From CAYYGL01 sp964471235 (GTDB taxonomy: Bacteria > Calditrichota > Calditrichia > RBG-13-44-9 > J075): a stretch of 57,016 nucleotides of DNA. This document shows, in pieces, positions 16,470 through 24,666 of this stretch (position 1 is the stretch's first letter; each line of letters starts with the position of its first letter). The notes beneath the pieces were generated by a model. That model did not search any database and had not been told where the DNA came from. It was given only the letters and a program-made list of their open reading frames with translations. Made by a program: the position numbers and the translations under genes. The stretch is taken from contig CAYYGL010000004.1 of the NCBI GenBank assembly GCA_964471235.1, positions 1 to 57,016 of the forward strand. Direction: 5' to 3'.

Positions 16470-19400
16470 CTACTGATTTAGTTTCTCCTGCCCGGATAAA
16501 ACCTCATAATAAGATTTAATAAATTCTTTATACTCCGTGGAATAGCCCTCTTTTAACGCCTTCAGCATTTCCTTCCGCAAGCGGTTTTCCCGTTCAACAA
16601 TCTCTTTTCGTAATGCCGGGGGGGATTTGGTGGAAGCGACCTTCTCCCATTCCGCCCGCCGTTTATTGGAATGCTCTTTCTCCCGGATAGATTTTTGGGC
16701 ATCCAGCATTCGGGATAAGATGCGTTGCTGTCTTTCAATCACCCGACGGTCAACCCGCTGTTTCTGTAGATCATCAATTACTTTTTGCATCTCCTCGCCT
16801 AACTCACCCAATCGTCCCAACACATCGCCCCGTTGCCCTTGCTGTTGGGTAAGCTGTTCCAGAGAGCGGCGAATCATCTCCTGCTGGGCTGCCAGCCGCG
16901 CCAGCATATCCGGGGTGGGCTGCATTTTCCCCTGGGACTGCTGTTGAAACAACCCCAGCGTTTGTTGGTTTAACTGCCCCTGCTGACCCGCCATCTGCTG
17001 TAATTGCTGCATGAACTCTTCCAACCCGGAAGCAGAACTGGATTGCGCCATCTGGCTCATGGAATTTTGTAAAGAGAGAATCGCCTGGTTCAGGTTCGCC
17101 ATGGCTTTCTTCTGGGATTGCCCGGCTGCCCGGGGATTGCGATTTTCCAAACTATTTAATGCATCATCCATATTTTTCATCAGGGAAGACATGATTTGAT
17201 TCATTTCCGGGGAAATAAAAAAGGTCTTTTTGGAAATATCAATTAAATTTTTGATGATATTGTTGGCGTTCTCCCGGAGCTGTGACTGTTGCCGGGCATC
17301 CTCTTTCAAGCGGTTGGATGCCATATCCATTTTTCGAGATTGTTTGCTTAGTTGTTCCTGTTTAAAAGACGCCCGCAGCATATCCTGCTGCACTTTCTGC
17401 ATCTCCATCATTAATTCCTGTTTCTGCATTTGACTCATGCCCTGTTGAGCCTGTTGCATCATGCTTTGCAGCATTTGTAGTTGCTGCTCCAACTTCTGTC
17501 CGGATTGTTGGGCTTGCTCCATCTGTGCCTGCTGTAATTGCTGCATCATCGCCTGCATCTGCTCGGTTAGTTGTTGATTCTCCATAAATTCCTGTGACTG
17601 CTCCAGTTCTTTCGGAACATCTCCCAGGGTTTCCTCCATCTCCTTTTGCAGCTCTTTTAGGTTCTTCTCAAGAAAATTGGTGTCTTCTTTTAACTGCTTT
17701 TCCTGATTGGCTAATTGTTCCTGCTCTTTCCGTTCCAGGTTCTCTTTGTTCAGTTGCTCATTCACCTGGTTTTGTTGTTCTGCCAGCTTTTCCGCCATCT
17801 TCACCAACTCATCCATCTTTTGTTCCATACGAATCCGCTTAAACAACTCATAAGTGCGCTCGATACGCTGCTCAAAATCCTCCATGGAAAGTTGAAACTG
17901 CTCCATCGCCTGACGGATTTTTTCCATATCGGTCTGTTGTAACGCTTCCTGCAATTTTTGCATGGCTTCTTTCAACTCCGGGGTTGCCATATCCTGCAGC
18001 ATCTTCTGCAATTCAAAATATTTTTCCAGGGTTTCCGGGCTTAACAAATCCTGATTGTTCAATTCATTAACCATTTCCTCCACTTCCTGACGAATCTCTT
18101 CCATTTTTTTTCGGGTTTCTTCCTGCTTGTGAAGTTGTTCCTGAATATCCTGTTTATGTTCCCAACTCAGTTCCTTTTCCCGTTTCAATTCCCGATTGAT
18201 CTCTTCCAGTTTCTTTTTTACTTCCTCGGTATCCCTGGAAAGGTCTTCCATGTCTTCCACGTTTTCGCTCAATTGTTCGTTGGATTTCTCCAAAACTTCC
18301 ATCAGAGAAGGCAGGCGGAGCACAAAAACCCGGCTTTTGGCAGATTTGGGTCCGCTGACCCGGTCGTTATCTTTTACCTCGGCATAGTATTCAATGTAGT
18401 CATCCGGTACCATGTAAAAGGGGGTAACGTCCAGCACAAAATCGGAAATCGCTCGGTTGGGGTCGATGGGATGGATGGGGAGTTGGATGGAGAAATCGGT
18501 GGTATCACCGGCGCCCCCGGCATGGATATGCTTTCCCTTCAAAAACAGCCCGCTGAATCCGAAATCATCCCGCACATTTATCAACATGGGTACTTTTAAA
18601 TCATCTCCCAGATCGGTATCTTCGCCAGGGCGGGTAATCTCTACAAACGGAAATTCATCGTTCAGGGCAAATACAGCATATTTAATGGGTTGATAATTGG
18701 AGATGCTGTCTTTATCCCAAATCAACACCTGGTATTGACCGTCTTTTTCCACCCGGAACGTTCCCCGGGCGTGGTTTTCGGTAACGGTTAAAGGAACACG
18801 TGAGGAATCCTGAAATAACAATACCGCCCGGGATAATGTTTTGTTGGCTTCCACTTCAATATCCACCCAGGTGCCTTTAATTGCAGTTATTTCTCCGTTG
18901 TTGGGAGGCGCAAGGGTTACCGGTAACCGGGTATAGGAGGGATAGGTTAATTTCAATTGTAAATCCCGTACAAACGGCCGCTCCCGTACGATTACCCTGC
19001 CGGTATCGCTCAGAGCATGGCGGCGTCTGAAGGACCGCACATTCAAACCGGCTTCAAACCAGTAGGTAAATCCCTGTTTTACATGAGAAATTTCATAACG
19101 AAATGTCTTTGCCGGGGTTAATGGAACATCCAATCGTTTAACCCCAAGGGTATCCGGGGCATCTTCCGACGTGGCTTCCATCATCAGCCATACCCGGGAA
19201 GGAGTAACCCCCTCATACCGCCCATGTAAAACCACCGACTCGTTTTTCAGTACTGTTAAATCTCCACTCTCATTAAACAGCCTTACCGGCAGCGGATTGC
19301 GGAAAGAGGCATGGGGATAGAGCACTTTCAACATTGCCTGGCTGACAGAGGTGGGAAAAATGACCAGCAGGAGCAGGAATGTGCCTGCCAGGATTAACAG

Positions 19401-19889
19401 CCGAAAAGATGGGGAGCGTAAAACATCCCAGGAAATGATTTCCAGAAAATTGCAGTCACGAAATCTGCGATAAAGTTGTTTCAGAGAAAGTTCTTTCAGT
19501 GCCGGGTGGGAAACAATGCCTTCTTCATGGTAAATATTCAGAAAATTGATTAAGGTGTCATCCACCTCAGGGTTTTGTTTACCGATGGTTCGGGAAAGGG
19601 AGTAAATATCATTGCGAGCAGGTTTGAATGCCCCACGCAGTGCCGGTAGAAGATATGTCACCGCCCCGTAAAGGAAAAGTACACCAAGCAGCACCCAAAA
19701 ACTCATCCGGATGGGTACCGGAAGCTCAAAAAAGAGTTCCAGTGCCACAAAGAACAAAAACAGTAGTCCGGCGCGTAACGAAAGCCGGAGAAAGTCCCGA
19801 GTGGCTTGCAGCAGGTAAAATCGACGGGCTACTCGGAGCAATTTCCGATATGTAGCACGATACAGGTTCTCTATGGATGGCTGGTTCAT
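16470..19889 (-). CDS. DUF4175 membrane protein with long coiled coil
   Basis: This 1,139-residue protein has two adjacent membrane segments (about 35-100) and a third at about 155-185. A predicted extracytoplasmic beta-rich region (about 190-520) follows, then a long Gln/Met/Glu-rich coiled coil to the C-terminus. This matches the DUF4175 family, often found with DUF4159, MoxR, DUF58 and VWA genes. The coiled coil is unusually rich in QQ and MQ pairs. AAGGA 8 bases before the ATG supports the start. It follows DUF4159 with a 110-base gap. The family's function is unknown; an envelope scaffold or regulator is a reasonable guess. Confidence 0.85.
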   Translation of the reverse strand: MNQPSIENLYRATYRKLLRVARRFYLLQATRDFLRLSLRAGLLFLFFVALELFFELPVPIRMSFWVLLGVLFLYGAVTYLLPALRGAFKPARNDIYSLSRTIGKQNPEVDDTLINFLNIYHEEGIVSHPALKELSLKQLYRRFRDCNFLEIISWDVLRSPSFRLLILAGTFLLLLVIFPTSVSQAMLKVLYPHASFRNPLPVRLFNESGDLTVLKNESVVLHGRYEGVTPSRVWLMMEATSEDAPDTLGVKRLDVPLTPAKTFRYEISHVKQGFTYWFEAGLNVRSFRRRHALSDTGRVIVRERPFVRDLQLKLTYPSYTRLPVTLAPPNNGEITAIKGTWVDIEVEANKTLSRAVLLFQDSSRVPLTVTENHARGTFRVEKDGQYQVLIWDKDSISNYQPIKYAVFALNDEFPFVEITRPGEDTDLGDDLKVPMLINVRDDFGFSGLFLKGKHIHAGGAGDTTDFSIQLPIHPIDPNRAISDFVLDVTPFYMVPDDYIEYYAEVKDNDRVSGPKSAKSRVFVLRLPSLMEVLEKSNEQLSENVEDMEDLSRDTEEVKKKLEEINRELKREKELSWEHKQDIQEQLHKQEETRKKMEEIRQEVEEMVNELNNQDLLSPETLEKYFELQKMLQDMATPELKEAMQKLQEALQQTDMEKIRQAMEQFQLSMEDFEQRIERTYELFKRIRMEQKMDELVKMAEKLAEQQNQVNEQLNKENLERKEQEQLANQEKQLKEDTNFLEKNLKELQKEMEETLGDVPKELEQSQEFMENQQLTEQMQAMMQQLQQAQMEQAQQSGQKLEQQLQMLQSMMQQAQQGMSQMQKQELMMEMQKVQQDMLRASFKQEQLSKQSRKMDMASNRLKEDARQQSQLRENANNIIKNLIDISKKTFFISPEMNQIMSSLMKNMDDALNSLENRNPRAAGQSQKKAMANLNQAILSLQNSMSQMAQSSSASGLEEFMQQLQQMAGQQGQLNQQTLGLFQQQSQGKMQPTPDMLARLAAQQEMIRRSLEQLTQQQGQRGDVLGRLGELGEEMQKVIDDLQKQRVDRRVIERQQRILSRMLDAQKSIREKEHSNKRRAEWEKVASTKSPPALRKEIVERENRLRKEMLKALKEGYSTEYKEFIKSYYEVLSGQEKLNQ

Positions 19890-19999
19890 TTAACATCCTT
19901 TCATCGTTCCGAGACAAAGAAGAGGGCTTACACCACCTGCCGGTTATCGTTCAGTGCGCTTACCACTGCTCAACTCAACGGTGTCAGATGCCCTTCGTG

Positions 20000-20665
20000 T
20001 TACTGTAACAATGCCCAAAGAATGATATTGGTTCCCATTTGCAGGGCAGCCCGATGAATTTCCGGTGGGTCATGGTGGATGTCCGGGTCTTCACAGCCGT
20101 CGCTGATGTCGGTGTTAAAACTGTAAAACACCACCATTCGTCCCTCGTAAAAGAGCGCCAGCCCTTTCGGAGGACCGCCGTCATGTTTGTGTACTTTGGG
20201 CAATCCGTTGGGAAATTGATAATGGATATGATAAATTGGATGGGAAAAGGGAACTTCCACCCACTCCAACTCCGGGAAAACCTTTTTCATCTCCCGTCGA
20301 AAATATACATCCATCCCGTAATCATCGTCCGCCCAAAGAAACCCGCCTCGCAGCAGGTATTCCCGAAGCCGGGCAACTTCTTCATCATTAAATTTGATAT
20401 TGCCATGCCCGGCAATGTAAGCGATGGGATATTTAAAAAAATCCCGATCCAAAATGCTCAGGGTGATTTCTTTTTCGGAGGTCTTTGCAGTGGTCTTTTC
20501 CCTCATAAACCGGAAAAGATTGACAAACGTAGTACGGTTACCGTACCAATCGCCACCACCGCCATATTTGATACGCATTACCGTAATGGGCGTTTGACCC
20601 ATACCAAAATGGGGGAAGAGCAAACAGGTGAGAAGTACCAGACCGAACCAATAGTGTTTATTCAT
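20000..20665 (-). CDS. DUF4159 exported protein
   Basis: This 221-residue protein has a signal peptide (LVLLTCLLFPHFGMG) and a DUF4159 domain: YGGGGDWYGNRTTF near residue 35, GHGNIKF near 87, a flavodoxin/ThuA-like GGFLWADDDYG loop near 107, and a late GLALFYEGRMVVFYS strand. The fold is thought to resemble glutamine-amidotransferase-like proteins, but catalysis is not established. It precedes DUF4175 on the same strand, the common pairing in FCB genomes and evidence that the two act together at the envelope. Confidence 0.85.
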   Translation of the reverse strand: MNKHYWFGLVLLTCLLFPHFGMGQTPITVMRIKYGGGGDWYGNRTTFVNLFRFMREKTTAKTSEKEITLSILDRDFFKYPIAYIAGHGNIKFNDEEVARLREYLLRGGFLWADDDYGMDVYFRREMKKVFPELEWVEVPFSHPIYHIHYQFPNGLPKVHKHDGGPPKGLALFYEGRMVVFYSFNTDISDGCEDPDIHHDPPEIHRAALQMGTNIILWALLQ

Positions 20666-20762
20666 GCGTCAATTCGAGAAGATTAATTTAACGTTCTAAA
20701 ATCAAATAAGTTTAAGATGATATTGGCGTAAAATCAACTCGAATTGTTGCGAAAGGTCTCTT

Positions 20763-21533
20763 TTATCGAGCTTTCTGGTAACGATATTTAATGGCAAACT
20801 CTCGTCTTCTTTTGCGGCTGCCCAGCCCCAATTTGGTTAAAACGGAACGCACACCGAACCAGCCTAATTTTGTAAAACCGAACTCGGGTGAATTCAATTG
20901 TTTGTTGATTTTATATGCGCCAATATCCGGATTCTGGGCAACAATAAACCGAATTTTATCCTCGGCTGACATATTCACCAATTCCAGAGGATTGGGTTTA
21001 CTGGATGCCGCTGCTTCCTCCGGTACCTGTCCAATCGGTGCTTGTGCTTTTTCATTGGTGCTCGGCGCATGGCTTTCAACGGTACGCACGGTGGGCTCCT
21101 GAGAACGGTTTTCCATACCGAAGGGACGGTGAGGGGACGGCGAGGGAGCCGGCTCCGGCATCATCTCCACGTATTGGGATTCTTCAAACTTCCGCACGGC
21201 TTCTTCAATAGAATCATAAACTTCCAGAATGTGGTGGAATTCCAGCAATTCAAAAATTTCATATACATCCGGGATCATCCGCACCAACTTTAAATCCCCA
21301 TTATTCTCCCGTATCGCTTTGATCTCACTGATAAAAATTCCCCAGCCGGCACTGCTGATGTAATCCACATTGCCCAAATCAATTATAATCTGAAACCGAC
21401 CCTGCCGGAGCAGATTCGTTAATGCCCGTTCCACTTCCGAAGAGGTGGTCGTATCAATGTACCCGCCAACTTTAATGACAGAAATCTGACCCCTGTTACC
21501 CACCACCTGGGTTGATACTTGAATGCCTTCCAT
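20763..21533 (-). CDS. STAS-domain antagonist fused to transposase-type winged helix
   Basis: This 256-residue protein begins with a STAS domain (about 1-112), the fold of SpoIIAA/RsbV anti-anti-sigma factors. In YISSAGWG, S61 aligns with the serine that HATPase kinases phosphorylate and SpoIIE phosphatases release. A Pro/Ala/Ser-rich linker (about 120-180) follows, then a basic C-terminal winged-helix-like domain (about 187-256) containing NPDIGAYKINKQLNSPEFG and LGLGSRKRRRE. That tail strongly resembles the one in the phosphatase encoded just upstream. GGAGG 5 bases before the ATG supports the start. No sigma factor lies nearby, so the DNA-binding tail may provide the output. The fusion is seen; the mechanism is inferred. 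Confidence 0.85.
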   Translation of the reverse strand: MEGIQVSTQVVGNRGQISVIKVGGYIDTTTSSEVERALTNLLRQGRFQIIIDLGNVDYISSAGWGIFISEIKAIRENNGDLKLVRMIPDVYEIFELLEFHHILEVYDSIEEAVRKFEESQYVEMMPEPAPSPSPHRPFGMENRSQEPTVRTVESHAPSTNEKAQAPIGQVPEEAAASSKPNPLELVNMSAEDKIRFIVAQNPDIGAYKINKQLNSPEFGFTKLGWFGVRSVLTKLGLGSRKRRREFAIKYRYQKAR

Positions 21534-21844
21534 TCATTCCTCCATCAAATTATCATCCATTACCAAAGATAAACATTTCATTTTTTTACTCTCATACATA
21601 ATCGAAACAAGCAAAATATGTTTATGAAAAGGATTTTCGTTTTTTTCCCTGAATTTAAATCAATCGTACCTATTCAGTCACAGCGTCCACAGAATTTTCA
21701 GAAACGGAATTCAAGGGAAAAGCCGGAAATAAGGCAATCATGTCTGCAAAATTTCTTGTTTTCCCCTTTTTTTGATAAATTTTTTCATATTCTCAATGAC
21801 CTCTGTGCGCTCTATGGCAAGACAACTGAATAGTTCCAATCAAT
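21534..21844. other. Spacer between the two partner-switch genes
   Basis: This AT-rich spacer of 311 bases lies after the phosphatase gene and before the STAS gene. It is long enough for a separate promoter for the STAS gene. I see no strong terminator or RNA structure. Confidence 0.35.
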
Positions 21845-24535
21845 CTATGATTGTTTATCGTCCTTCTCCTGTTCTTCAGAGACATCCAGGTCTTCTTTCA
21901 TCTCCTCATTCACCGGGGCAGGGTGGTTGTGAGAATCCTCGTTATGTGGCGGATTTTTTAATTTGCTTTCCGTTTCAGCCGGTTTTCCGATAATTGGCAA
22001 TCGTTTCCCCCGGGACGAGATTAACTTCTCCTTGCTGCGGGATTCCTGGGTTATTTTCGGCATAAATGGCAAATCCGGTAGTTTTTCGTCGGAAGTGCTG
22101 TACCCCCCCACCATTACTTGACCGTCTAAAGTTAATAAGGGGGTGCCCGGTGGTTTAAGGCGTTGTTTACCGCCTCGTTTCACAAATGCAATTCGTCTTT
22201 CTTTGGTGTTTAATTTTGCCCGTTTCAACTCCTCGTATATCAATAATGGCGATACTTCCGTGTACCCGTATTTTTCCGTATTCAACAAGTCGCTTATTTT
22301 CTTGGGACCAAACTCCGGATGCTGGCGGATGATATCGTACATCTTGGTTTTTACTTCGATGCTCAAATGACGAAGTCCCAAGTTGGTATAACCATGAAGC
22401 ATTTCCCTTAACAAATCATACCCTCCTTCCTGGTAAATCCGTCGATACCGATAGAAGGTGGTGGGAGATAGCCCTGCTTCTTTACAAGCCTCCGCTACAG
22501 TGACACCAGAATTGGTTTGAACGCTTTCGAATAACTGCTTAAATTGGTTCACTTTAACATCGACCGCTGCCATGTTTTCTTTAATGGCAACAATGGTGAT
22601 ATCATCATTCTGTTCAAACCCTCCGGTAAAGCCCAGGATTTCATCTTTCACATTTTTTACAAAATCTACAACATCCAGATGACCATATTTTCGGATGGCG
22701 GCCAGGAAGCGTTCTTCTCCGAACAATTCCCGTTTGGGATTCATGGCTTCGGTAATGCCGTCCGTATAAAGCACCAGAATATCGTCGGGATGAAGGCGAA
22801 TGCGGTCTGCCTGGAGTCGCTCGCCAAACAGGCTGATATCGGGCAGGGTAATCCCAACCGGGAAACCGGATGGATTCAGATAATAGGTTTCTTTACTTTT
22901 CCCACGAAAGAGGATCATCGGATTATGCCCGGCGCTGGCAAACCAGACCATGCGCTCCCGGGAATCCAGAATTACATACATCATGGTTACAAACATGCCT
23001 TTTCGGATGTCATCGGTAACAAAGGCATTTACCCGGGTTAAAATATCCGCCGGATTTTTATTCCCCCGCGCTTCCAGCCGCAAAGAGGTGCGAATCATGG
23101 TCATCACCAGGGACCCCGGTACCCCTTTACCGGATACGTCCGCCACACAAATCCCGATGCTGTGGTCATCGACTTCCATAAAATCGAACAAATCACCGCC
23201 CACTTCTTTGGCGGATTGATAATAGGAGGCAATATCATACCCGATGACATCCGGGAAATCATCCGGCAGCAGCATTTGCTGAATTTCCTGGGCTACCTGC
23301 AATTCCTTCTGCATGCGCTGCTGCTCAATCACACTGAGTTGAGCTTCCCGAAATTTATTGGTCATCTCACTGAATGCCTGGGCAATTTCCCCCAACTCAT
23401 CACCGGAATATATATCAATTTCATCCTGATCCACCTGCCCGCGTCCCACCTTACGAACCCAGTCGGCAAGCTTATGAAACGGCTCTGTTATCCGGGTCAC
23501 TAAAAATGCCAATCCCACGGTTCCCAAAATCAAAATTATCAATAGAAAAGTGCCCCATTTCTTTTTCTCCTGAAACACCTTTGCCCGGATATAGGTCTCA
23601 TCGATTTGCAAAAGGGCATAACCGATAGGTGTATTATCAACCGCATCTAACTGGATAGGTGATACAAAGTAATAGGATATACTGTCATTCTGCCGGGTTC
23701 GGTAGATAGTCAGGTCTTTCGCTTTTTTGACAGGTTTCATGTGTTGAACGTCCAACCGGGTATGAATGAGATCCGCACTGAAGGGGGAAACGGCAATCAC
23801 ATCAAAATTATTCCCGGTGAGTATCGCCCTTCGGATCATTGCTTCATGACTTTCCCGAATGGAAAGCGCATTTTCATTCAACAACAAGAGTTGCTCTTTA
23901 CGAATGTGTTCCCAGTTGGTGCGGGCAAAGTTACGGGTAAGGGCGGATGCTTCCGTATAAATCCCGTTTCGAATACTCTTATCAATTGTGGTGTCTAAAA
24001 AGAAATAGGCGCCGATCGTTACCAGAATCATAATTGCGGAGGTGATGAAAAAGAAGCGGCGTCGCAGAGAAAGGGAGTCCCACCATAAGCTGAATTTCGG
24101 CTGCTCTACTTCTTCCCGCATTTTGGTAAGTCGGAGTTCATTCCCGTTATGGGTGATATTATATTGAATATCATCCATTAACTTGCGCATCATCAAGATG
24201 CCCAGCCCGCCTTTTTTGCCGATCTGAACATATTTGTTTAAATCGGGATTTTTTACCTGGCGGGGATCAAAGCTTTTTCCCTGGTCTATGATGATAATAG
24301 TGAGGCTTAATCGACGGATGATGCCGCGAATGGTAATTTTACCATCTTTGACATCCAGATACCCATGGCGAATGATATTGGTACACGCTTCATCGACCAC
24401 CAACTTAAACGAATTGATGATCTTGTCGGAAATCTTATACTTCTTGCCGATTTTTTCAATATAATCCCGTACCTCTTTCAGGTGTGCCATCGAGGCGGGA
24501 ATGACAAGTTCTTCTTTTGAAACGTGTTTAAACAT
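21845..24535 (-). CDS. HATPase kinase - HAMP - SpoIIE phosphatase - HTH multidomain regulator
   Basis: This protein of about 896 residues combines an N-terminal RsbW/SpoIIAB-type HATPase (N-box DEACTNIIRHGY, DQGKSFDP, GGLGILMM; about 1-140), a membrane segment, an extracytoplasmic sensor region, a second membrane segment (about 325-350), HAMP, a coiled coil, and a PP2C/SpoIIE phosphatase (metal residues in GGDLFDF, ADVSGKGVPG and QNDDITIV). Two HTH units follow: VAEACKEAGLSPTTFYRYRR and a winged helix with HPEFGPKKISDLLNTEKYG and LNTKERRIAF. The tail to residue 896 is Pro/Lys/Glu-rich and disordered. An in-frame TTG lies 12 bases upstream at 24547; ATG at 24535 is preferred, though GGAAGG is very close. 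It carries both kinase and phosphatase for the STAS protein downstream. Confidence 0.88.
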   Translation of the reverse strand: MFKHVSKEELVIPASMAHLKEVRDYIEKIGKKYKISDKIINSFKLVVDEACTNIIRHGYLDVKDGKITIRGIIRRLSLTIIIIDQGKSFDPRQVKNPDLNKYVQIGKKGGLGILMMRKLMDDIQYNITHNGNELRLTKMREEVEQPKFSLWWDSLSLRRRFFFITSAIMILVTIGAYFFLDTTIDKSIRNGIYTEASALTRNFARTNWEHIRKEQLLLLNENALSIRESHEAMIRRAILTGNNFDVIAVSPFSADLIHTRLDVQHMKPVKKAKDLTIYRTRQNDSISYYFVSPIQLDAVDNTPIGYALLQIDETYIRAKVFQEKKKWGTFLLIILILGTVGLAFLVTRITEPFHKLADWVRKVGRGQVDQDEIDIYSGDELGEIAQAFSEMTNKFREAQLSVIEQQRMQKELQVAQEIQQMLLPDDFPDVIGYDIASYYQSAKEVGGDLFDFMEVDDHSIGICVADVSGKGVPGSLVMTMIRTSLRLEARGNKNPADILTRVNAFVTDDIRKGMFVTMMYVILDSRERMVWFASAGHNPMILFRGKSKETYYLNPSGFPVGITLPDISLFGERLQADRIRLHPDDILVLYTDGITEAMNPKRELFGEERFLAAIRKYGHLDVVDFVKNVKDEILGFTGGFEQNDDITIVAIKENMAAVDVKVNQFKQLFESVQTNSGVTVAEACKEAGLSPTTFYRYRRIYQEGGYDLLREMLHGYTNLGLRHLSIEVKTKMYDIIRQHPEFGPKKISDLLNTEKYGYTEVSPLLIYEELKRAKLNTKERRIAFVKRGGKQRLKPPGTPLLTLDGQVMVGGYSTSDEKLPDLPFMPKITQESRSKEKLISSRGKRLPIIGKPAETESKLKNPPHNEDSHNHPAPVNEEMKEDLDVSEEQEKDDKQS

Positions 24536-24666
24536 AACCTTCCGCAAATTTTATTAGCAAAAATAGGTCTTTCATCGCCATTTTTCAAATTTTTTTAAAC
24601 ATTTCCTAAAAGATTCTGTTACCACCCCGATGAAACAGGGCGGTCGAATCCCCTTCTTCATTTCTG

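Noticed and set aside
18129..18599. Plus-strand ORF of 156 codons within DUF4175.
   Set aside because: It is antisense to the coiled-coil coding region; Phe/Leu-rich as expected from reverse-complemented Lys/Glu/Gln codons.
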